From contig JALNZV010000047.1 in the NCBI GenBank assembly GCA_023229175.1, positions 1 through 10,041 of the forward strand: a stretch of 10,041 bases of DNA. Reading direction: 5' to 3'. The first letter of the stretch is position 1. Each line of letters begins with the position of its first letter. Source of the stretch: Tissierellaceae bacterium (GTDB lineage: Bacteria; Bacillota; Clostridia; Tissierellales; Tissierellaceae). Shown in pieces: positions 5,744-10,041 of the stretch. The position numbers and the translations under genes are program-made. The notes under the pieces are model-generated. The model worked only from the letters and a program-made list of their open reading frames with translations, had not been told where the DNA came from and did no database searches.

Positions 5744-6679
5744 CTATTGTCCTAATAAATAGTCTCCAAACATCTCCTCAACTATGGCTTCTGTCTCTTC
5801 TGCATTATAAATCAAGTAATCTACACCCTTAATCTTTTTGTCAGTTCCCGGAACTGTTGCAGTTTTCATATTCTCTATATCTATCTTTTTCGCAGATGTT
5901 GCTCCCTTTAACATTATGGTCAAGGGGATATTGGTCTCCACATAATCGTAATAGCTGTTGATAATCTTTGGCAGCTTTACAATATTTTTAAGCTTTAAGG
6001 TCTGCTTTATGAATTCCTTCATAAACATCTGTTGTGCCTTTATTCTTCCTAAGTCCCCATCTGAATATCCAGACCTATACCTGAGGAAATCGTGGGCAAG
6101 GTCACCATTTAATGTCTGAAAACCCTTTTTAATATCGATGTTTAGTGGTGGATCTGCAGCAGGGTCTTTGTATTTCATATTCTTAGGCACATCTATATCT
6201 ACTCCTCCTATGGCATTTACCACTTCTTTAACAGCTCTATAGTCCACTTTTACATAATAATCTATATCTAAATTGAGAAAATCCCTGGTGGTTTTCATAG
6301 TCAATTCTACTCCACCAAAGGCATGGGCATGATTTATCTTGTCTTCGTTGCCCCTTACTGAAACCCTAGTATCCCTTGGAATGGAAAGTAGGTCTATACT
6401 GCCATCCTCAAAATTTACTTTTATGAGCATCATGGTATCAGTTCGAGTTCCCTTAGACTTCTTAACGTCCTTTGCATCTACTCCCATAAGCAAAAAAAGG
6501 ATTTCATTTTTTACTTTAGGCTCTATTTTGTTATCTTCCTCAAAATCTTTTAAATCTTCGTTGCCATCTGTGGCTATGGTAGTTTTTTCCCTCAAAAATA
6601 TATTCTCCCCAAAGCCCAGAAATATCAGGGAAAATATTAAAAGGGATATTAAAAATGATAATATAAATTTCTTCTTCAC
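5744..6679 (-). CDS. LytR-CpsA-Psr (LCP) family wall glycopolymer transferase
   Basis: LCP enzymes move anionic glycopolymers from undecaprenyl-pyrophosphate carriers to peptidoglycan outside the membrane. The protein has a short cytosolic Lys-rich start, one membrane helix (about 5-23), an acidic linker (about 35-55) and the LCP domain (about 60-230). Key residues are visible: GTRTDTMML (77-85) with Arg79 and Asp81, LSIPRDTRV (98-106), KINHAHAFGG (114-123), and FLRYR (198-202) with DGDLGRIKAQQ (207-217), the conserved arginines and aspartates that bind the pyrophosphate and metal. A tail of about 80 residues follows. The start is GTG 6679 with AGAGGTG at 6692-6686. It is the first gene of an operon with fni, which helps make the isoprenoid carrier. 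The polymer is unknown; a purely regulatory 'LytR' role is less likely. Confidence 0.92.
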   Translation of the reverse strand: MKKKFILSFLISLLIFSLIFLGFGENIFLREKTTIATDGNEDLKDFEEDNKIEPKVKNEILFLLMGVDAKDVKKSKGTRTDTMMLIKVNFEDGSIDLLSIPRDTRVSVRGNEDKINHAHAFGGVELTMKTTRDFLNLDIDYYVKVDYRAVKEVVNAIGGVDIDVPKNMKYKDPAADPPLNIDIKKGFQTLNGDLAHDFLRYRSGYSDGDLGRIKAQQMFMKEFIKQTLKLKNIVKLPKIINSYYDYVETNIPLTIMLKGATSAKKIDIENMKTATVPGTDKKIKGVDYLIYNAEETEAIVEEMFGDYLLGQ

Positions 6680-6685
6680 CAGTTA

Positions 6686-6692
6686 CACCTCT
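6686..6692 (-). promoter_or_regulatory. Ribosome binding site for the LCP gene (GTG start)
   Basis: AGAGGTG (6692-6686) lies 6 bases before GTG 6679. The same ten bases, AGAGGTGTAA, precede fni. Confidence 0.65.
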
Positions 6693-6715
6693 TTTTAATG
6701 TATACCTTTTATATT

Positions 6716-6745
6716 ACTATATCTTAGATATAAATACAATTACAA
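6716..6745 (-). promoter_or_regulatory. Possible promoter of the LCP-fni operon
   Basis: TTGTAA (6745-6740) and TATAGT (6721-6716) are 18 bases apart on the minus strand. A perfect 15-base inverted repeat (6718-6732) overlaps the -10 box and may be an operator. The consensus match is fair, and the region is very AT-rich. Confidence 0.4.
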
Positions 6746-6786
6746 TTACATTGAAAATAGGTTACATTTCAGATACATTTTTGCAA

Positions 6787-6818
6787 AGAATAAGATAAGG
6801 AAATCCTTATCTTATTCT
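6787..6818 (-). terminator. Terminator hairpin at the end of the DUF438 gene
   Basis: AGAATAAGATAAGG (6787-6800) pairs perfectly with 6805-6818 around a 4-base loop. The stop codon (6814-6812) is inside the stem. Only a short T-run follows on the minus strand, so termination may be partial. Confidence 0.65.
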
Positions 6819-8038
6819 GATAATAGCCTTCTTTCTCCCTCAAGGTCCTTTATAGGGGCTATATCTTGGGAGAATTCCAATGTCCCTAAAAACTCCCCGT
6901 TTTCGTCTCTAACAGCAAAATATTGAATTAAAACATATTTCTCTCCCATTTTAATCCAGAAACTTTCACTGTCTTTTTCCCCAGATTTAAAGCTGTTGAC
7001 AATTTTTTCAACTACATTTACAGATGCAGGTGGATGGCAATTTTCTACTGTTCGCCCTATTACAGCCTTTGTCCTGGCAAATAACCTTTCCTTCCCTTGA
7101 GAGAAGTATTTAACTATATTGTCCTTGTCTACAAATGTCATATCTCCGGGTATTGTATTAAATATATGGTTTATTTCCTTGGACGTCAGGATACCTGTTT
7201 CAAATTTAATATAGCCCTTGTCCAGTGATTCATCTACTTCCGTTTCTTCCTTTGCTTTTTCCTCTAAGTCTATTCTAGCCCTCTTCCATTTCTCTTTTGG
7301 CTCGATAAGTGTATACCCTATTTCCTCTGTCTCATTGTATATTTTAATCCACTCGTCTTCGGTAAGTGTGTCTAAGCACATGGGAAATAGTATGCTGTCT
7401 TCCTTAAATATCATCTCAATTACTTGGTCTATGGCCTCTTCCACTTTTTCTACCACTTCGTCAATATCTCCCTTATAAGTGGTTAAGGAAAGTTTCGCTC
7501 CTTTTATAAATGCCCTTATTTCGTCGTCTACACCCCACATTACCTTTGGAGGAGATGTGATGCCGTATTTTTCTAGATAGGGAAATATTAGATTTTCTTT
7601 CCTGCTGTAGTGTTTGTCAATATCCCAAAGCAGATTAATATCCTGTATCAGGGCAAATCTATTTTGCTCTGAGTCGTCCTTTTTAAATCTATCTAAATTC
7701 GGCCTTATGGAGTTCTCTATTAAGTCTTCCAATGCCTCATTTTCTTCTCTCATCGTATACACGGGGTGTCCCGGAGTCTCCTCTGGATTGTGTATTTCCT
7801 CTATGGAGCCTTTGAATACAGCGGCGTGGACATCACATAGGTACTGTATCTCTTCTATGGGCAGCCCCTCTTTAACTAATTCAACTTCCATCAGCGAGAT
7901 TTCCTTGGCAGTAACCCCTTCTATTACTTTGGCAAACTTCGCTTTTACTTCCTCTACAGTCTTTCCCGCATGTAATTCTTTGATTACTTCCTTCAGCTTT
8001 TCTTGCCTATGCTCTCTATTGTTAATTAATTCGCTCAT
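6812..8038 (-). CDS. DUF438-hemerythrin-PAS protein, probable oxygen/NO or redox sensor
   Basis: This 408-residue soluble protein has three parts. Residues about 10-80 match the DUF438 helical region found next to hemerythrin domains. About 90-230 is a hemerythrin-like HHE bundle with His91, His143 and Glu148 (in DKHYSRKENLIFPYLEKYG) and a fourth-helix FKEDSILFPM (211-220), able to hold a di-iron site. About 285-395 is a PAS domain, with IPGDMTFVDKDN near its start and ENCHPPASV (332-340), a Cys-His pair that could bind a cofactor. No output domain or membrane segment follows. Known relatives occur widely in anaerobes and are thought to sense or handle oxygen, NO or iron, but the exact role is not established. 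ATG 8038 follows GAGGAG at 8051-8046. It appears to be a single-gene transcript between two terminators. Confidence 0.85.
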   Translation of the reverse strand: MSELINNREHRQEKLKEVIKELHAGKTVEEVKAKFAKVIEGVTAKEISLMEVELVKEGLPIEEIQYLCDVHAAVFKGSIEEIHNPEETPGHPVYTMREENEALEDLIENSIRPNLDRFKKDDSEQNRFALIQDINLLWDIDKHYSRKENLIFPYLEKYGITSPPKVMWGVDDEIRAFIKGAKLSLTTYKGDIDEVVEKVEEAIDQVIEMIFKEDSILFPMCLDTLTEDEWIKIYNETEEIGYTLIEPKEKWKRARIDLEEKAKEETEVDESLDKGYIKFETGILTSKEINHIFNTIPGDMTFVDKDNIVKYFSQGKERLFARTKAVIGRTVENCHPPASVNVVEKIVNSFKSGEKDSESFWIKMGEKYVLIQYFAVRDENGEFLGTLEFSQDIAPIKDLEGERRLLSE

Positions 8039-8061
8039 TATATCACTCCTCGTATCTATTT

Positions 8062-8090
8062 ATTACATATATTACCCCTTTTTACCACAA
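8062..8090 (-). promoter_or_regulatory. Possible promoter of the DUF438 gene
   Basis: TTGTGG (8090-8085), 17 bases, and TGTAAT (8067-8062) fit a weak SigA promoter on the minus strand, in the short gap after the upstream terminator. Confidence 0.3.
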
Positions 8091-8105
8091 ATAATAATAA
8101 TTTTA

Positions 8106-8131
8106 AAAATAACCCCTTTCGGGGTTATTTT
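8106..8131 (-). terminator. Terminator of the lipoprotein gene
   Basis: AAAATAACCCC (8106-8116) pairs with 8121-8131. On the RNA the loop is a GAAA tetraloop and the stem ends in a U-run (TTTTT). The stop codon of the lipoprotein gene (8132-8130) is in the 5' arm. Confidence 0.85.
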
Positions 8132-9092
8132 ATTTACTGGCTTCTAATAAAGATAAAGCCTCATTTACAAGTTCTCCATTGTCTTCCAATATGGAAATAT
8201 CTATTATTCCCTTATTTCCCTCAATTCTGTTTAAATACTTATTTACCACAAAGGCTGTAGTAGAATCCGCAGTGTTTGCCACCTTTTTGTAGCTTTCGAA
8301 TACGTCTTTATATATGGTACTTGTATCGGCATCAGCTATGGGAGTATTTGGTGCTCCATTTAGATATAACCAAAGCCAATCTTCATAAAATCCCAGTACT
8401 TCCTCATATCTTTTACCTTGAAAATACTTCTTGAGGTATTCTTCTACTTTCAATATCCTGTTTCCCAACTGGTCATAGGTAATTGTCAGTGCTCCGTCCA
8501 TTGCCATGGGCTCATTGGACATGGTCGCTCTAATGTCAATATAATCCTTTACTTCACTAGAAACATAATTATCATATGCCTTAAATTGTTCATAATCCAC
8601 TATGGGATAGAATTGCCCTTCCATATTAATCAGCTTATATCTATTTTTATATGCATTTTCTATGGCTTCCCTAAGTTTTTCATCTTTTATATCTCCTACT
8701 TTTTCCTTAGGGAAAAACAACTTGTCACCTGCTATTTCCATTAGTTCTCCCTCGTAGTCCTTAAAAAGATTGTCTTTTGCTATGTTTTTTTCTAGCATTT
8801 CTTGTAGTTTTAGGACCATCTCGTCTCCTTCTATCGATGTAAAGTCTTTAATTTTTCTATCTACAAATTCAACTGCTTCGTCTGTCAATTTATTATTTAT
8901 CAATTCAGCCAGTTTTTCAAGCTCCGCAATCATGTGTTCTTTTCCTGTTTCAACATTTGATTCAATCTCAGCATTATCCTCATTATTTATATTTTGTTCC
9001 TCTATGTCAGTATCTTTCTTTTTACATCCCATTAGGGACAGGATCAAAATAGATATAACCAAAGTCATTATTATATACTTTGTCCTTTTCAT
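8130..9092 (-). CDS. Lipoprotein of unknown function
   Basis: I do not recognise this 320-residue protein. It has a clear lipoprotein signal: KRTK, a hydrophobic helix (about 6-21) and the lipobox LMGC with Cys23 as the lipidated residue. A Lys/Asp/Glu/Asn-rich tether follows (24-50). The rest (about 55-318) is predicted mostly helical, acidic and free of cysteine, with no motif I can name; DWLWLYLNGAPNTP (about 243-256) is the most distinctive stretch. It should sit on the outer face of the membrane. ATG 9092 is preceded by GGTGAG. It has a probable promoter at 9164-9136 and its own terminator, so it is likely transcribed alone. A substrate-binding role is possible but there is no transporter gene nearby. 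Confidence 0.85.
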   Translation of the reverse strand: MKRTKYIIMTLVISILILSLMGCKKKDTDIEEQNINNEDNAEIESNVETGKEHMIAELEKLAELINNKLTDEAVEFVDRKIKDFTSIEGDEMVLKLQEMLEKNIAKDNLFKDYEGELMEIAGDKLFFPKEKVGDIKDEKLREAIENAYKNRYKLINMEGQFYPIVDYEQFKAYDNYVSSEVKDYIDIRATMSNEPMAMDGALTITYDQLGNRILKVEEYLKKYFQGKRYEEVLGFYEDWLWLYLNGAPNTPIADADTSTIYKDVFESYKKVANTADSTTAFVVNKYLNRIEGNKGIIDISILEDNGELVNEALSLLEASK

Positions 9093-9135
9093 ATGCTCAC
9101 CACTTTCTTTTTCTATTTGCTTCTACAAAAACTAT

Positions 9136-9164
9136 AACATATTTTTAAAAAATAATCGTTACAA
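9136..9164 (-). promoter_or_regulatory. Possible promoter of the lipoprotein gene
   Basis: TTGTAA (9164-9159), a 17-base spacer and TATGTT (9141-9136), each a 4/6 match. The surrounding DNA is AT-rich, which makes chance matches likely. Confidence 0.3.
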
Positions 9165-9204
9165 TTAAATTACAAAATTCCTACAAAATAACTTGTTTTC
9201 TTGC

Positions 9205-9243
9205 AAAGAAATACCCACCAGCTAAGCTGGCGGGTATTTCTTT
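9205..9243 (-). terminator. Terminator of the LysM gene
   Basis: AAAGAAATACCC (9205-9216) pairs with 9232-9243. After one A/C mismatch, CCAGC (9218-9222) pairs with GCTGG (9226-9230) over a 3-base loop. The minus-strand 3' arm ends in TTTCTTT. The LysM stop codon (9244-9242) overlaps the stem. Confidence 0.75.
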
Positions 9244-10041
9244 ACATATTTGGTGCACAAATTGTCCTGCCTACTACAAAATCCGATGGCGATAGATTTG
9301 CATTGGCTGTCATTAGAACCGATATAGATACCCCAAATTTTTGTGCTAAAGCTGCCACAGTCGATCCGCTTTGCGGTATATCTCCTTCGACTATGACATA
9401 TTGCCTAGTGCCTGGGGGGCAAGGGCATCCCCTATCTTCATGAGGTAATATACACAATCGTTGGCCTTGAGTCAGCATATCTAAGTTGACATTTGGATTT
9501 CCTGCCCTTAAATCCATTACTGAAATATTAAATCTCAGCAATACAGTGCCTAAATTGTCATTGGGTCCTACGGTATATACTGTACCTCCTGGACACGATA
9601 TTGGAGGCGGCATTTCTCTAGGAATACAGATTAGCTGCCCTACTCTCAAATTATTTGGATCTACTCCAGGGTTCGCTGCCATCAGCGTTGCCAAAGGAAT
9701 ATTAAACATTTGTGCAATACTAAACAGAGTATCCCCTGACCTAACTGCATAATATAACCCGTCACATGGTGGTGGAGGTGGTGGTGCGGCACCTGGTATA
9801 CAGATTACCTGGCCTATCTGCAGATTGTTTGGATCAATCCCTGGGTTTACTCTCATAATCGCCTCTACAGTCGTGTTGTACCTAATGGCTAGGTTATACA
9901 AAGTATCTCCTGATTTTATTGTGTAAGAAAATGTGCCTGTAGGGCATGTCGTTGGAGGTGGTGGTGCGGTACCTGGTATACAGATTACCTGACCTACCTG
10001 CAGATTATTTGGGTTAATTCCTGGGTTTACTCTCATAATCG
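9242..10041 (-). CDS. Multi-LysM peptidoglycan/spore-coat-type protein (partial, 5' end missing)
   Basis: The frame is open through the right edge, so the start and any signal peptide lie outside the window; ATG 10036 is inside a repeat and is not the true start. About 266 C-terminal residues are visible. They comprise the end of one LysM, two typical LysM units (about 35-81 and 94-139, counted from Met at 10036) of the form Y-x-I/V-x-SGDTL-x(n)-NPG-x-x-PNNL-x-x-GQ-x-ICIP, and two divergent units (about 152-197 and 211-262). Proline-rich linkers (APPPP, PPPPPP, MPPP) join the first ones. LysM binds N-acetylglucosamine-containing glycans. Cysteines recur at linker ends (CP, ICIP), which may cross-link. 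Similar arrays occur in clostridial spore-coat or wall proteins (inference). No catalytic domain is seen. Confidence 0.9.
   Translation of the reverse strand, partial: IMRVNPGINPNNLQVGQVICIPGTAPPPPTTCPTGTFSYTIKSGDTLYNLAIRYNTTVEAIMRVNPGIDPNNLQIGQVICIPGAAPPPPPPCDGLYYAVRSGDTLFSIAQMFNIPLATLMAANPGVDPNNLRVGQLICIPREMPPPISCPGGTVYTVGPNDNLGTVLLRFNISVMDLRAGNPNVNLDMLTQGQRLCILPHEDRGCPCPPGTRQYVIVEGDIPQSGSTVAALAQKFGVSISVLMTANANLSPSDFVVGRTICAPNM
9772..9861 (-). repeat. 180-bp-period tandem repeat in the LysM gene, inner copy
   Basis: This stretch matches 9952-10041 with about 8 differences in 90 bases, offset by exactly 180 bases (60 codons). It encodes the linker APPPP region and the C-terminal half of a LysM unit. 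Confidence 0.85.
9952..10041 (-). repeat. 180-bp-period tandem repeat in the LysM gene, outer copy
   Basis: This is the second copy, cut by the window edge, so the number of units in the gene is unknown. Most differences between the copies are single transitions, and the frame is kept. Confidence 0.85.

Noticed and set aside
7614..8147. Plus-strand open frame of 177 codons opposite the DUF438 gene
   Set aside because: Serine-rich translation typical of the reverse of a Glu/Lys-rich gene; it crosses two other features and has no support.
9201..9443. Plus-strand open frame opposite the LysM 3' end
   Set aside because: It starts in the terminator and is antisense to clear LysM repeats.
9242..10041. 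CRISPR-like direct repeats from the periodic sequence
   Set aside because: The repeats are in-frame protein repeats with LysM signatures, 180-base period and no unique spacers.

Overview
The window looks like a low-GC, AT-rich Gram-positive genome, most likely an anaerobic spore-forming Clostridia/Tissierellia-type bacterium. This rests on strong GGAGG ribosome binding sites, several TTG/GTG starts, type 2 isopentenyl-PP isomerase, a LytR-CpsA-Psr wall enzyme, a DUF438-hemerythrin-PAS protein and a tandem LysM protein with proline linkers. It is inference from protein resemblance; there is no rRNA in the window. It reads as an ordinary, compact chromosomal region. No transposase, phage gene, CRISPR array, tRNA or rRNA was seen.

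Layout. 1-38 is the first codons of a leftward gene running off the left edge. 205-765 is bioY (biotin uptake), the only complete plus-strand gene; a good BirA operator lies over its transcription start and leader. Everything else reads leftward. birA (762-1739) converges on bioY so tightly that the two stop codons overlap. Between birA and the next operon is a 110-base gap with three perfect, evenly spaced DnaA boxes and a terminator. asd-dapA-dapB (4452 down to 1850) is a tight operon taking aspartyl phosphate to tetrahydrodipicolinate for lysine, meso-diaminopimelate and, in spore formers, dipicolinate. A second operon (6679 down to 4716) pairs an LCP wall-polymer transferase with fni (IPP isomerase). 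Then come three single genes: a DUF438/hemerythrin/PAS sensor-like protein (8038-6812), an unrecognised lipoprotein (9092-8130), and the 3' part of a multi-LysM protein (from beyond 10041 down to 9242).

How they fit. Three modules touch the cell envelope: diaminopimelate for peptidoglycan, isoprenoid for the undecaprenyl carrier plus the LCP enzyme that uses that carrier, and LysM domains that bind peptidoglycan or coat the spore. BioY and BirA form a self-contained biotin circuit: BirA biotinylates carboxylases and should shut off bioY when biotin is plentiful.

Most worth a second look: the three-box DnaA array at exact 11-bp pitch between birA and dapB; the BirA operator at bioY; the habit of placing stop codons inside terminator stems; and the 180-bp tandem repeat in the LysM gene. 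I found no clear previously undescribed multi-gene system.
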